NCBI RefSeq assembly: GCF_011761475.1
Contig: NZ_JAASRS010000001.1
Location: 434,001-498,000 of the forward strand
DNA length: 64,000 nt
From: Saccharococcus thermophilus
GTDB taxonomy: Bacteria > Bacillota > Bacilli > Bacillales > Anoxybacillaceae
Direction: 5' to 3'
The notes under the pieces are model-generated. The model was not told where the DNA came from and ran no database searches. It saw only the letters and a list, made by a program, of their open reading frames with translations. The position numbers were made by a program, and so were the translations under genes. How positions within the stretch are numbered: the stretch's first letter is position 1; each line of letters begins with the position of its first letter. Below, piece after piece: positions 9,655 through 18,925 of this stretch.

Positions 9655-10500
9655 ATGAAAACAGCCGTTGTCACCGATAGCACCGCATATATCCCGAAAG
9701 AAGTGCGCGATAGATTCAAGATTCATATGATTCCGCTGAGCGTAACGTTTGGCGGCGAGACGTACCGCGAGGAAATCGATATGACGGCCGAGCAGTTTTA
9801 CGAAGAGGTAAGGCGGCAAAAAGAGCTGCCGACCACGTCCCAGCCTCCTGTCGGCGAGTTTGTCGAACTGTTTACAGCGTTGCGCGATGAAGGGTATGAC
9901 GCGGTAATCAGCATTCATCTCTCCAGCGGTATTAGCGGCACGTATCAAGGCGCGCTGACGGCGGGAAATATGGTCGAAGGTTTGAAGGTGTATGCCTACG
10001 ATTCCGAAATCAGCTGCATGGCCCAAGGCTTTTACACGATCGAAGCAGCGAAAATGGCGCTCGATGGAAAGACGCCCGAGGAAATTATCGCACGGCTCGA
10101 TGAAGTGAAAAAAACGCTGCGCGCGTATTTTATGGTTGACGATTTATCCCATCTGCAGCGCGGCGGCAGGCTGACGGGTGCGCAGGCGTTTATCGGTGGA
10201 CTCCTGCAAATTAAACCGCTGCTTTGCTTTGAAAACAAAGTGATCGTTCCGTTCGAAAAAATTCGCACGCGCAAAAAAGCAGTGAAACGCATTGAAGAGC
10301 TGTTTGCCGAAGACGCTGCCAAAGGAGTGCCGCTCAAAGCGGCGATCATTCACGCCAACCGTCCTGATGAAGCCGAGCAATGGAAACAGGAGCTAGCAAG
10401 CAAGTATCCCCATGTCGAATGGATGGTGAGCTACTTCGGTCCAGTGATCGGCACCCATCTTGGCGAAGGCGCGTTAGGATTAACATGGTACCAGCCGTAA
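9655..10500 (+). CDS. DegV family fatty-acid-binding protein
   Basis: A 281-residue DegV-fold protein. In this family (FakB type) the protein binds a fatty acid and presents it to the kinase FakA for phosphorylation, feeding exogenous fatty acids into phospholipid synthesis. Signatures are VVTDSTAYIPKEV at the N-terminus, TSQPPVGEF, HLSSGISGTYQGA in the ligand pocket and a C-terminal HANRPDEAEQ and GPVIGTHLGEGALG. Start ATG 9655 is chosen over 9628 because it begins the conserved beta strand and follows a purine-rich stretch. It lies between degU and comFA, as B. subtilis yviA does. Confidence 0.9.
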   Translation: MKTAVVTDSTAYIPKEVRDRFKIHMIPLSVTFGGETYREEIDMTAEQFYEEVRRQKELPTTSQPPVGEFVELFTALRDEGYDAVISIHLSSGISGTYQGALTAGNMVEGLKVYAYDSEISCMAQGFYTIEAAKMALDGKTPEEIIARLDEVKKTLRAYFMVDDLSHLQRGGRLTGAQAFIGGLLQIKPLLCFENKVIVPFEKIRTRKKAVKRIEELFAEDAAKGVPLKAAIIHANRPDEAEQWKQELASKYPHVEWMVSYFGPVIGTHLGEGALGLTWYQP

Positions 10501-10504
10501 TGGC

Positions 10505-10533
10505 GCATTCCCGTGCCGTGGGCATGGGAATGC
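10505..10533. repeat. GC-rich inverted repeat between degV and comFA
   Basis: GCATTCCCGTGCC and GGCATGGGAATGC form a 13-bp stem (one G-U pair) with a 3-nt loop. No T-run follows, so it is not a standard terminator. It lies 23 nt before the comFA start codon and could act as a transcript end, a processing site or a protein-binding site. Confidence 0.6.
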
Positions 10534-10556
10534 CCAGCTAGACAAGGAGGGATCCA

Positions 10557-12050
10557 ATGCGTATGCCGAGTGGCAAAAAAGGTGTTCCCAAGGCACACCC
10601 CCATTATCATGGTCATGAGGCAAAACCGACCGCCCATCTTGATGCTTCCTCTTCCGCTTTATTCCACACCGATTTTTCCTACTCCAGCGAACTTCTCTCT
10701 TTTTTAGACGGAAAACAGCTTCTCCCGCAAGAAATTCCCTTTCCAAGTGATCTCATTCAAGCGCATCATGAACATGGCTACCTTTCCTATGAAAAAGGAC
10801 TGACGAAAACCAAGCATGGATGGCGCTGCGCGCGGTGCGGCAACGAAGACCCGCATTTTTTCGCAACGTTCCCTTGCGCCCGCTGCCAGGCGATGTGCAC
10901 GTATTGCCGCAAATGCATTACAATGGGGCGCGTCAGTGAATGCACGCCGCTTGTCACTTCCCGTGTTCGTTTTCCGTCTGTGTCTTATCCGAATCCGCTT
11001 GCCTGGAGCGGGACGCTTTCGCCAGGGCAAAAGCGGGCGGCGGAAGCGGTGGAAAAGGCGATCATGGGAAATGGCGAATTGCTCGTTTGGGCAGTTTGCG
11101 GTGCGGGCAAGACGGAAGTATTGTTCCAAGGAATCGCGCGGGCGCTCGAGATCGGGAAACGCGTATGCATTGCCACACCGAGAACCGATGTCGTCCGCGA
11201 GCTGGCTCCGCGTTTGAAACAAGCGTTTCCAAGCGTCCCATTGATCGCCTTATACGGCGGCAGCGACGACCGCGGCAAATTCGCCCCGTTTGTTATTTCC
11301 ACCACCCATCAGCTGCTCCGGTTTTCCCGCGCTTTTGATGTGATGGTCATTGATGAAGTCGATGCGTTTCCGTATTCTGTCGAACCAATGCTCGAATACG
11401 CCGTCGCCAAGGCGCGCAAAGAAACGTCCAGCCTTATCTATTTAACCGCGACTCCGAAGCGCTCCTGGCAGCGGGACGTCCGCCATGGCAAACGCCAAGC
11501 GGTGACGATTCCCGCCCGCTATCACGGCTTTCCGCTCCCCGTTCCCGCTTTCGAATGGTGCGGCAACTGGCGCAAACAGCTAAAGCGAAGGCGCCTTCCC
11601 CGCAATGTCCTCGCCTGGGTCCAATCCCGCATCGAAGCAGGCAAACAAGCGTTTTTCTTTATTCCCCATATTGAAGTTATCGATCCAGTCGTACGTATAT
11701 TCAAGCAGCTAGATGAACGGATAGAAGGCGTGCACGCCGAAGATCCACAGCGCGCCGAAAAAGTGCAGGCGTTTCGCGACGGACGACTTCCGCTTTTAGT
11801 CACGACGACGATTTTAGAGCGCGGCGTGACCGTGCCGAACATCGATGTCGCCGTGCTTGGCGCTGAAGACCGTATTTTTACGGAAAGCGCGCTCGTGCAA
11901 ATCGCGGGCCGCGTCGGGAGGAGCGCCCAGCATCCGAGCGGTGACATCCGCTTTTTCCATTACGGAAAGACGCGGGAGATGGTTGCGGCGAAACGGCACA
12001 TTGAGAGAATGAATAAAGAAGCGGCGGAAAGGGGGATGATCCGACGATGA
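10557..12050 (+). CDS. comFA: Competence ATP-dependent helicase/translocase ComFA
   Basis: Membrane-associated DEAD-type ATPase needed for uptake of transforming DNA. Of 497 residues, the first ~70 are poorly conserved and His/Pro rich. A zinc site follows (CARCGN, CARCQAMC, CRKC). The helicase core has Walker A GAGKTEV, DEVDAFPY (motif II), TATPKR (motif III) and a C-terminal RecA domain with TTILERGVTVPN and QIAGRVGRS. A strong SD (AAGGAGG) precedes ATG 10557. It overlaps comFC by 4 nt; no comFB lies between them, unlike in B. subtilis. Confidence 0.94.
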   Translation: MRMPSGKKGVPKAHPHYHGHEAKPTAHLDASSSALFHTDFSYSSELLSFLDGKQLLPQEIPFPSDLIQAHHEHGYLSYEKGLTKTKHGWRCARCGNEDPHFFATFPCARCQAMCTYCRKCITMGRVSECTPLVTSRVRFPSVSYPNPLAWSGTLSPGQKRAAEAVEKAIMGNGELLVWAVCGAGKTEVLFQGIARALEIGKRVCIATPRTDVVRELAPRLKQAFPSVPLIALYGGSDDRGKFAPFVISTTHQLLRFSRAFDVMVIDEVDAFPYSVEPMLEYAVAKARKETSSLIYLTATPKRSWQRDVRHGKRQAVTIPARYHGFPLPVPAFEWCGNWRKQLKRRRLPRNVLAWVQSRIEAGKQAFFFIPHIEVIDPVVRIFKQLDERIEGVHAEDPQRAEKVQAFRDGRLPLLVTTTILERGVTVPNIDVAVLGAEDRIFTESALVQIAGRVGRSAQHPSGDIRFFHYGKTREMVAAKRHIERMNKEAAERGMIRR

Positions 12051-12718
12051 GGTGTCTGGTTTGTCATGAATCATTTGACCCGCCGTTTACTTTTCGACTG
12101 TTGCTAACATTGGATGAGGTAGATCCCGTTTGTCCACGCTGCCGTGGCCGCTTCTCCCTCATTGAGGAGCCAATTTGCGAACGATGCGGCCGTCCGCATT
12201 CCACCAGCCTTTGCGATGACTGCCAACGATGGCAGGAGACTGGCGGCGTATTGGAGAAAAACCGCTCCGTTTATCAATACAACGAATGGATGCAGGAATT
12301 GTTTTCCCGCTTTAAATTCCGCGGCGACTACGCGATGGTAGAAGCGTTCCGTTCGGTTTTTCCCGCCGCCTTTTTCCGCCATTTTTCCCGCGATGTCCTC
12401 ATCGTCCCCATTCCGTTAAGCGAAGCCCGCTTGCGAGATAGGGGATTTAACCAAGCCGAAGCGCTTGCCTCTCTTCTCCCGCTGCCCATGCAAAACGTGT
12501 TAGAGAGACTTGATCATCATCAACAATCGAAAAAACAAAAAAAGGAGAGAATGAGCGCCCCGCAGTTTCGCGTGAAAGATGCGTCCGCCATCCAAGGAAA
12601 AGATATTGTATTAATCGATGATATTTACACCACCGGCTCCACGGTGTACCACGCCGCAGCGCAGCTCCGCCAATATGGCGCCAGCTCCGTCTCTTCTTTT
12701 ACGTTAATTCGGGCGTGA
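12047..12718 (+). CDS. comFC: Competence protein ComFC (phosphoribosyltransferase-like)
   Basis: A 223-residue partner of ComFA in DNA transformation. The N-terminus carries zinc-binding cysteines (CLVCHES, CPRCRGRF, CERCGRPH and CDDCQRW). The C-terminal half is a type I phosphoribosyltransferase fold with the PRPP-binding loop VLIDDIYTTGSTVYHAA. The start ATG overlaps the comFA stop (ATGA), indicating coupling. No catalytic activity is established for the family. Confidence 0.93.
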   Translation: MRCLVCHESFDPPFTFRLLLTLDEVDPVCPRCRGRFSLIEEPICERCGRPHSTSLCDDCQRWQETGGVLEKNRSVYQYNEWMQELFSRFKFRGDYAMVEAFRSVFPAAFFRHFSRDVLIVPIPLSEARLRDRGFNQAEALASLLPLPMQNVLERLDHHQQSKKQKKERMSAPQFRVKDASAIQGKDIVLIDDIYTTGSTVYHAAAQLRQYGASSVSSFTLIRA

Positions 12719-12735
12719 TTAGTAAGAAAGTTCCA

Positions 12736-12763
12736 TTGATAGATCGACAATTCGCGCCGATAT
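12736..12763 (+). promoter_or_regulatory. Sigma-D-like promoter for the FliK-like gene
   Basis: A perfect sigma-D -10 box GCCGATAT lies at 12756-12763, 36 nt before the start codon. The -35 is weak: TTGATAGA at 12736-12743 is the best candidate, whereas the consensus is TAAA. Similar boxes precede fliS, flgM and hag in this window. Confidence 0.65.
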
Positions 12764-12798
12764 ATAAAGTAGAAAAACGAAGAGCGGAGTGAGAAGTG

Positions 12799-15576
12799 AT
12801 GGAGATTAAAGGGTATGGAAGCAGCCAAGGAGTCATTTTCTCCTCTAGTAATCCGACGGTGTTGAAACAAGGAGATATTTACGAAGCGCTGGTAAAAGAG
12901 AAAATCAGTGATACAGAAGCGATCGTGCAGCTGCGTGGGATGGAAGTACATGTACGAGTCGATCAACGCCTCCCAAACGAAGGAAAAATTATGTTGGAAA
13001 TCGACCATGTGCAAGACGGCGTGGTAGAGGGGCGCATCGTTGCGAAACCACCAAGCGCATCATCTCCAAAGCCAGAAACGCCAGAGCTTCGTCAAGCGGC
13101 AGCGATACTAGCGGAAAAAAGCATTCCACTCACAGAAGAAGCGCTTGAAGCGTTGCGGACGTTTTTCCACAAAGGAACGGGGACCGTAGAACAAAAACTA
13201 GAAACGATTCAAGCGGCAGCAAATAAACGAATTGCCATCCGCCTTCCAGAGTTAACCGCGATTCATGAAGCACTGCATGGAAAACCACTCGGTGCGGCGC
13301 TCGAAGACATCGCAAAACAACTACATTTGCCAATAGCAAGCCAAGAACGCCTTGCCGACTTGCGCGTTGAGTTTCAGGCGGAAGCCGATATGGAGCGAGT
13401 AAAGCCATATGCGGCAGAAACGAAGAATCCAACGATAGATCGTGTTGCCCGCGAAGCGGTTGTTTTTCAAGAAAGAGGACAAGAGGTGGAGCGTACTAGC
13501 GGGCAGGCAGAAAAGGAAGCAGTGGGCGAACGGTCCAATGGGATCGAACTGGTTTCGTCTGTCCGTCGTCAAGTGGAGAATGCCGTGAATGTTCGGAGTG
13601 TGGAGGAAGCGATCCGCATGGCAGTACAAGAGCTTCCGTTAGAGTTGAGGGAGAGAGTATTGCGTACATTGAATCAAGCGCAGCGGTTGGAGAGCATCGA
13701 ACGCAGTGCGGAAGGGCGACATCAGTTGGTTCAGGTGCTGACTGAGATAGAAAACGAGCTGTCCATAGGAGCGGCAAAAGTAACAAGAGGCATGCATCCG
13801 GAAGCAGTGGAATCTCCAAGCTTAAGCCAGATTCGAGAAATTCATCGTCAGGTGGAGAGTGCACCTAGTGTACGCTACGTACAGGAAGCCATACGTACAG
13901 CGGCGCGGGAACTTCCCGCTGAGCTGGGGGAAAAGGTAGTGCAGGCATTAGACCAAGCTTTGCGGTTGGAAACACTAGGATTGGCTCAATCGGCACGCCT
14001 GCGGCTTATGCAAGCATTATCTTCGCTCGAAAAGGATTTGGCGCAGTTGATGCATCATTTCCAACTATCCTTGCAAACAGGCAGCACCGACACAAGGACG
14101 GTCTCAGCAACATCCGCTGCACCGATGGCCGCATCGGAGGCGTTTTCAGACCGAGTGCCAACAGAGTCGCCAATGGTGAATAACACAGAAGAAATTTCTT
14201 TGCTTCGCGACTGGATTCGGCGTGCTCTGAAGGCCATACAGAGAGAACCGGATGTTACAAAAGCGCTTGAGATTGTAAAGACAGAAGTGGTTCCAAAGCT
14301 GCGGGAAGATCATCAAAAGCAAAACATGATGCGAGCGATTTCCGAAGCGGAACAGCTTTCCGAGAAAGGACGCGAAATGAAAGCGCGGCAAACGGTGGTC
14401 ATGGAGCTGGAGAAAATCGAAACTGCGCTTCCAAAAGATGTGCCAGCGATGGACATCGACGGAATGATGCCTATACAACTCAACACGAAAGATATCATGG
14501 TGCAAACGGTCACGAAACGAATGGCGGAAGCGGCGCTCGAGTTTCAACGAGCGAAGCGGGATATGATGCGCAATTTGAATACAGTAGACCATTTAATTGA
14601 ACAGTACCGCCAGTCCGCCCGCCCGCAGGCGAAACAGCTGGTAGAGTCGGTAATTAAAATGTTGGATCAGGCGATATTAAAAAGCGATATGATGCTGTTT
14701 GCCGATATGGTGACAGAAAAGCGGCTGCTGCAAGCGAGTTCGCAGCTTGCGGAAGCGAAGAAGTTTCTTGATAAAGGTGACTACGAACAAGCGCGGAAAG
14801 TGGTGCAAGAAGTGAAAAATATGCTTGCGCAACTGCAATTTAAACCATCCGATGTGAAAATAAAACATTTTGTTTCCCAAGAAAGCATGAAGTCGAATGA
14901 TCCTGCACATGCGTTTTGGAACAAATGGAGTGAAACGATCCATCCGGAGCCGTCTGCCCGCCACGTATTGGAGACGATTCGCCGCCTAGGGCTTACATAT
15001 GAATCAGATGTAGCGAACGCGCTTGTGTTTAAAGATGAAAAACAGGGGGAGGCAGAGCAAACGGCGAAAGAATGGCTGCTGAAGTTGGCGCAGACGGAAG
15101 GAAATCCTGCCGCGAAACAAGCGGAACAAGCAGCGATGAGCATAACGGGACAACAGCTGTTAAACAAATGGGACGGCGCCAATGCGATGCAGACACTGTT
15201 TTTTACGATTCCGATTTTACTGCAGAACCAAGTAAAAGACGTGAAAATCTACGTCAACGCCCGCAATAGCGGCACACGGATAGATTGGGAGAATTGCAGC
15301 CTCTATTTTCTATTAGAAACACGGAAGCTAGGCGACATTGGCATTTTATTAACTGCCAATGAACGGAATTTATCAATTACACTCCGCAATGATCGTCCCG
15401 ATTTTTCTGAGAAAGTATCTCCACTTTTGGAAGCAGCCAAACAAAATATGGAGGAAATCGGATATAACGTCCAATCCATTCAGTTTGCGCCATTGTCCGA
15501 AAAGAAAGAAGAAAAATCAATTGTAAAGGAAACGCACCCGATATTGACGGAGAAAGGATATGATATCACGATATGA
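12799..15576 (+). CDS. FliK-like flagellar protein with internal repeats (YlqG-like)
   Basis: A 925-residue soluble protein without signal peptide. The last ~110 residues (from about LFFTIPILLQNQVKDVKIYV) resemble the FliK/flagellar hook-length-control C-terminal fold. The middle is helical, charged and Gln-rich and contains three diverged repeats of about 70 residues at roughly 255-321, 346-415 and 469-544, with the shared pattern R-V-AIR-A---LP--L---VL--L-QA-RLE. The gene downstream overlaps by 4 nt and is an FlhB C-domain homologue, the same pairing as ylqG-ylqH of B. subtilis. That fits a hook-length or export-specificity role, but this is inference. ATG 12799 is used rather than GTG 12796. 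A sigma-D-like box lies upstream. Confidence 0.7.
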   Translation: MEIKGYGSSQGVIFSSSNPTVLKQGDIYEALVKEKISDTEAIVQLRGMEVHVRVDQRLPNEGKIMLEIDHVQDGVVEGRIVAKPPSASSPKPETPELRQAAAILAEKSIPLTEEALEALRTFFHKGTGTVEQKLETIQAAANKRIAIRLPELTAIHEALHGKPLGAALEDIAKQLHLPIASQERLADLRVEFQAEADMERVKPYAAETKNPTIDRVAREAVVFQERGQEVERTSGQAEKEAVGERSNGIELVSSVRRQVENAVNVRSVEEAIRMAVQELPLELRERVLRTLNQAQRLESIERSAEGRHQLVQVLTEIENELSIGAAKVTRGMHPEAVESPSLSQIREIHRQVESAPSVRYVQEAIRTAARELPAELGEKVVQALDQALRLETLGLAQSARLRLMQALSSLEKDLAQLMHHFQLSLQTGSTDTRTVSATSAAPMAASEAFSDRVPTESPMVNNTEEISLLRDWIRRALKAIQREPDVTKALEIVKTEVVPKLREDHQKQNMMRAISEAEQLSEKGREMKARQTVVMELEKIETALPKDVPAMDIDGMMPIQLNTKDIMVQTVTKRMAEAALEFQRAKRDMMRNLNTVDHLIEQYRQSARPQAKQLVESVIKMLDQAILKSDMMLFADMVTEKRLLQASSQLAEAKKFLDKGDYEQARKVVQEVKNMLAQLQFKPSDVKIKHFVSQESMKSNDPAHAFWNKWSETIHPEPSARHVLETIRRLGLTYESDVANALVFKDEKQGEAEQTAKEWLLKLAQTEGNPAAKQAEQAAMSITGQQLLNKWDGANAMQTLFFTIPILLQNQVKDVKIYVNARNSGTRIDWENCSLYFLLETRKLGDIGILLTANERNLSITLRNDRPDFSEKVSPLLEAAKQNMEEIGYNVQSIQFAPLSEKKEEKSIVKETHPILTEKGYDITI

Positions 15577-15860
15577 TGTACTTTAACCAAAAACGGAAAA
15601 AAGAGTGGAACGGACCATCGGCCGCAGTTATCCGCTATGAGGAAGGAGACCGTGCCCCGACAGTAATCGCCCATGGGCACGGTTACATCGCCGAAAAAAT
15701 TATTGAACTGGCAAAACAAAACGATATTCCGATCGAAGAAGATGTTTCTCTCGTCCAACAGTTACTCGATATTGATTTAGGCGATCATATTCCGCCGCAA
15801 TTATATGCGGTCATTGCCGAGATTTTAGTGTTAATTGAAAAAATAGAAAAAAATTATTAA
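15573..15860 (+). CDS. FlhB C-terminal domain homologue (YlqH/FlhX type)
   Basis: A 95-residue protein equivalent to the cytoplasmic FlhB-C domain without the membrane part. FlhB-C is the substrate-specificity switch of the flagellar export gate. Visible family features are AAVIRYEEGDRAPTVIAHGHGYIAEKIIELA, written here in parts as AAVIRYEEGDRAPTVIA and AEKIIELAKQNDIPI, then VQQLLDIDLGDHIPPQLY. The NPTH autocleavage motif of full FlhB is absent, as is usual for FlhX/YlqH. It overlaps the FliK-like gene by 4 nt, so the two products probably work together, as FliK and FlhB do. Confidence 0.85.
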   Translation: MMYFNQKRKKEWNGPSAAVIRYEEGDRAPTVIAHGHGYIAEKIIELAKQNDIPIEEDVSLVQQLLDIDLGDHIPPQLYAVIAEILVLIEKIEKNY

Positions 15861-15885
15861 ACATCACGAGAAATGTGTCGATAAG
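15859..15885 (+). promoter_or_regulatory. Sigma-D-like promoter for fliS and flagellin 1
   Basis: TAAA at 15859-15862 (overlapping the stop of the previous gene), a 15-nt spacer, then GTCGATAA at 15878-15885, six of eight matches to the sigma-D -10 GCCGATAT. It lies 33 nt before the fliS start. Confidence 0.6.
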
Positions 15886-15918
15886 TAAAGTAGATGAACA
15901 TTAGAGGTGGGAAGGAAG

Positions 15919-16347
15919 ATGGATTTTCTTACCGAAGAAGCGGTCTATCAAAAAACCTCGCAGCAATTAACCGCGCTTTTATATGAAGGATTAATAGAAA
16001 GTATAGAAGAGGCCATTCATTACACGAAACAAAAAGATTATATAAAAGCGAATAAACGATTGCAGAAGGGCAATGACATTCTGCGCCGCCTTGGCGTTGG
16101 CTTGAAATACGACGCGGGAATTATCGCTCACCAGCTAGACGCGCTATATAACTACATGGCGGAACAACTCATTGAAGCAAACATCAAAAAAGACATCGCG
16201 ATCATGGAAACGGTATTAAAAATCGCAACCGAAATCGCCGAAGCCTGGAATGTCGCGATGAAAAAACAAACTTCTGCCCAGCCTTCTTCGCCATTGATGA
16301 AAAAATTGTCGGCATATGAACAATTCATTACGGCTTACGAAGAATAA
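15919..16347 (+). CDS. fliS: Flagellar export chaperone FliS
   Basis: A small helical cytoplasmic chaperone (142 residues) that binds the C-terminal D0 helix of flagellin and prevents premature polymerisation; in B. subtilis it also enhances flagellin secretion. Recognisable segments are YQKTSQQLTALLYEGLIESI, ANKRLQKGNDILRRLG and LDALYNYMAEQLIEANIKKD. ATG 15919 follows GAAGGAAG; the upstream GTG at 15907 lies inside the SD region. It sits 21 bp upstream of a large flagellin, suggesting a dedicated chaperone. No fliD or fliT is seen nearby. Confidence 0.92.
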   Translation: MDFLTEEAVYQKTSQQLTALLYEGLIESIEEAIHYTKQKDYIKANKRLQKGNDILRRLGVGLKYDAGIIAHQLDALYNYMAEQLIEANIKKDIAIMETVLKIATEIAEAWNVAMKKQTSAQPSSPLMKKLSAYEQFITAYEE

Positions 16348-16368
16348 TAGAAAGGGAGAGAAATATAA

Positions 16369-18378
16369 ATGAGAATTAACCATAATATTGAAGCGTTAAA
16401 TGCGTATCGTAACTTAGCAGCCAACCAATCTAACCTTTCCAAAAACCTAGAAAAACTATCATCTGGATTGCGCATTAACCGTGCGGCCGACGATGCGGCG
16501 GGACTCGCGATTTCGGAAAAAATGCGCTCACAAATTCGCGGACTGGAAATGGCCGAGCGCAATGCGATGGACGCCATCTCCCTCCTTCAGACGGCGGAAG
16601 GAGCTTTAAACGAAGTTCACAGCATCTTGCAGCGCATGAGAGAGTTGGCGGTGCAAGCGGCGAATGATACAAACACTGACGAAGACCGCACACATATTCA
16701 AAGTGAAATCAATCAGTTGGCAGATGAGTTAAATCGTATTGGAAATAGTACGGAATTTAACAAAATAACTTTGCTGGATGGCAGTATTTATAAAACGGAG
16801 GCGCTACCTGCAAAGTATATTAGTGATCCTGTTGCGGGAAATATTGAAATTCGAAGTACAGAAACAAACGCAAAAGTAGTTGGAAAACCAATTGAGGAAG
16901 CTGTTGAAATCCATGATGATAAACCAGGATATGTTACGGGTAGTATCAATTTATCTGATAGTGCTTTAGCGGCCTCACCAATTACTATTGATAGCTCAAA
17001 TAATGAATTGACTCTAGAATTGGGAGACGGAACCATTGGCACAATTGTTTTAGATATAACGGCTCAAGGAGGGACAAAATTAACATTTAATGGTAATGCG
17101 TCGACAAATCAAAGCCAAGCAGACTTACTGGCTGTTATTAACAATGCTATTGCAAATTCTAATTTAAATGGAAAGGTAGCAGCAAGTGTTGATGCCAATG
17201 GCCACCTAATGTTTACCGATTTATCTAGCGCTGGTAATGGTAGTCACGTTAAAGTTAACGGAGGAAATGCGTTAGGAACATTAATTGGCACAGCGACAGA
17301 AGTAGACGGAATTCCAAAAAATAATACTCTTACTTTTGATTTTACTGATGGTGCTAGTGGAAGTAGCAGTACAGTTACCATTACCCTTACAAATAAGGTA
17401 TATAATACAGTAGATGACATTGTTGCGGAAATAAACAATCAACTAGCTTCTGGAAATTATAACATTACTGCACTAAACGATAATGGGAAAATTGTGCTTC
17501 AAGCAAATGATGCTGGCTCGGATAGTTCCATTACAAACGTAAGAGGTTCTGCTGCTGCTCCGTTATGGTTAATTAACGCCCAAGAAATAAAGGGGCTGGA
17601 TGCCAACAACCAAATTTCCTTTAAATTAAATGGCAATCCATATACAGTCACAATTCCTGATGGTACTTATACTGATCGCAATGTGTTGGCATTAACGATT
17701 CAAAATGCGATTAATAATGCTACCAATAATGGAGAAGCAGATATAACTGTAAAGGCAGCGGGTAACTATTTCGTATTTGAAACGGGTTCTGCTGGTGCAA
17801 ATGAAACGTTTGAAATTACCTCTGCCAATGCAGACTTAGGATTGGCAACACGTGAAGCAAAAGGACAGGATGCTCTAAACGCGGATATTAGTGTTCAAAT
17901 TGGAGCAAATGAAGGCCAGAGTTTGTCGTTTAGTATTGCTGATATGAGAGCAAAAGCGTTAGGAATTACAAGCGAGTCTTCCGGTTCGTATACGTATACC
18001 GGGGCAGATGGCAGCAATATTACTGCGTATTACTCTACAAATACTGTTAAAAATAGAGATAAAATTGAGTATGTCATTAACGTTTCTGATGCTCAATCGG
18101 CAAGTCGAGCAATTACGGTAATTGACAACGCAATCAGATTAGTCTCTACCGAACGCGGAAAACTAGGCGCCATCCAAAACCGCCTCGAACATACGATCAA
18201 CAACTTGACAACGGCAAACGAAAACTTAACGTCTGCGGAATCGCGCATTCGTGACACCGACATGGCGCTCGAGATGACCGAGTTTACGAAAAACAACATC
18301 TTAACCCAGGCAGCACAAGCGATGCTAGCGCAATCAAACCAGCTGCCGCAAGGAATTTTGCAACTGTTGAAAAGCTAA
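16369..18378 (+). CDS. Large flagellin with expanded central domain
   Basis: A 669-residue flagellin. The N-terminal D0/D1 (1 to about 140; [31 protein letters not shown]) and C-terminal D1/D0 (about 575-669; [28 protein letters not shown]) are canonical. Between them is a Gly/Asn/Ser/Thr-rich insert of about 430 residues that would form surface-exposed D2/D3 domains. The insert is more AT-rich and uses different codons than the conserved ends, suggesting exchange by recombination. SD AAGGGAGAG precedes the ATG. It is downstream of fliS with no separate promoter and no CsrA-type leader hairpin, unlike the second flagellin at 24423. Confidence 0.95.
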   Translation: MRINHNIEALNAYRNLAANQSNLSKNLEKLSSGLRINRAADDAAGLAISEKMRSQIRGLEMAERNAMDAISLLQTAEGALNEVHSILQRMRELAVQAANDTNTDEDRTHIQSEINQLADELNRIGNSTEFNKITLLDGSIYKTEALPAKYISDPVAGNIEIRSTETNAKVVGKPIEEAVEIHDDKPGYVTGSINLSDSALAASPITIDSSNNELTLELGDGTIGTIVLDITAQGGTKLTFNGNASTNQSQADLLAVINNAIANSNLNGKVAASVDANGHLMFTDLSSAGNGSHVKVNGGNALGTLIGTATEVDGIPKNNTLTFDFTDGASGSSSTVTITLTNKVYNTVDDIVAEINNQLASGNYNITALNDNGKIVLQANDAGSDSSITNVRGSAAAPLWLINAQEIKGLDANNQISFKLNGNPYTVTIPDGTYTDRNVLALTIQNAINNATNNGEADITVKAAGNYFVFETGSAGANETFEITSANADLGLATREAKGQDALNADISVQIGANEGQSLSFSIADMRAKALGITSESSGSYTYTGADGSNITAYYSTNTVKNRDKIEYVINVSDAQSASRAITVIDNAIRLVSTERGKLGAIQNRLEHTINNLTTANENLTSAESRIRDTDMALEMTEFTKNNILTQAAQAMLAQSNQLPQGILQLLKS

Positions 18379-18391
18379 TACGCTCGTTGAT

Positions 18392-18427
18392 GAAGGGGTG
18401 GGTCCACAAGGCCTCGCCCTTTTTTTG
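18392..18427 (+). terminator. Probable terminator after large flagellin
   Basis: GAAGGGGTGGG and CCTCGCCCTT form an imperfect stem followed by seven T residues. It is 14 nt past the flagellin stop. Confidence 0.6.
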
Positions 18428-18465
18428 TAGTTGTGCGATAATGGTGGTAACAAGGGGGGATCGTG

Positions 18466-18903
18466 ATGGAAGTGCAAAAAGTAACAAGGGCGAACGTAGC
18501 AAGCGTCAGCCGTAAAGAAGAAACGGCGATGGAATCGGTGTCATTTACCGAAGTGATGGCAAAAACCCGCAGCGACATCGTCTGGGAACGCGTGCGGCAA
18601 CAAGTCCAGCAAATCGAAGAGCAGGGAAAAAAGCTGGCTGAATCGCGCACGATCGAGGATTTGAAAAAATATAAACGGCTTGTGAAGCAATTTTTAGATG
18701 ACGCCGTTCAAAACGGGCTGCAGCTTGAGGAACAGCGCGGATTCAGCCGCGGCGGACGGGCGCGCATTTATAAAATTGTCAAAGAAGTAGATCGGAAATT
18801 AATTGAATTAACGAACGAGGTGCTGCAAAAAGAACAAAAAAGATTGGACATCTTGCGGCTTGTTGGGGAAATTCAGGGGCTGATCATTAACATTTACACA
18901 TAA
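18466..18903 (+). CDS. YaaR family protein (DUF327)
   Basis: A 145-residue helical protein of the YaaR/DUF327 family. Family-type features are ESVSFTEVMAKTRSD near residues 24-38, the conserved FLDDAVQNG and RARIYKIVKEVDRKL, and the C-terminal RLVGEIQGLIINIYT. The molecular function is not established. In B. subtilis yaaR lies elsewhere; here it sits between flagellin and yvyF, so a flagellum-linked role is possible. ATG 18466 is used; the GTG at 18463 is too close to the SD AGGGGGG. Confidence 0.85.
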   Translation: MEVQKVTRANVASVSRKEETAMESVSFTEVMAKTRSDIVWERVRQQVQQIEEQGKKLAESRTIEDLKKYKRLVKQFLDDAVQNGLQLEEQRGFSRGGRARIYKIVKEVDRKLIELTNEVLQKEQKRLDILRLVGEIQGLIINIYT

Positions 18904-18925
18904 GGCGTATAGGGAGGAGAGCACG

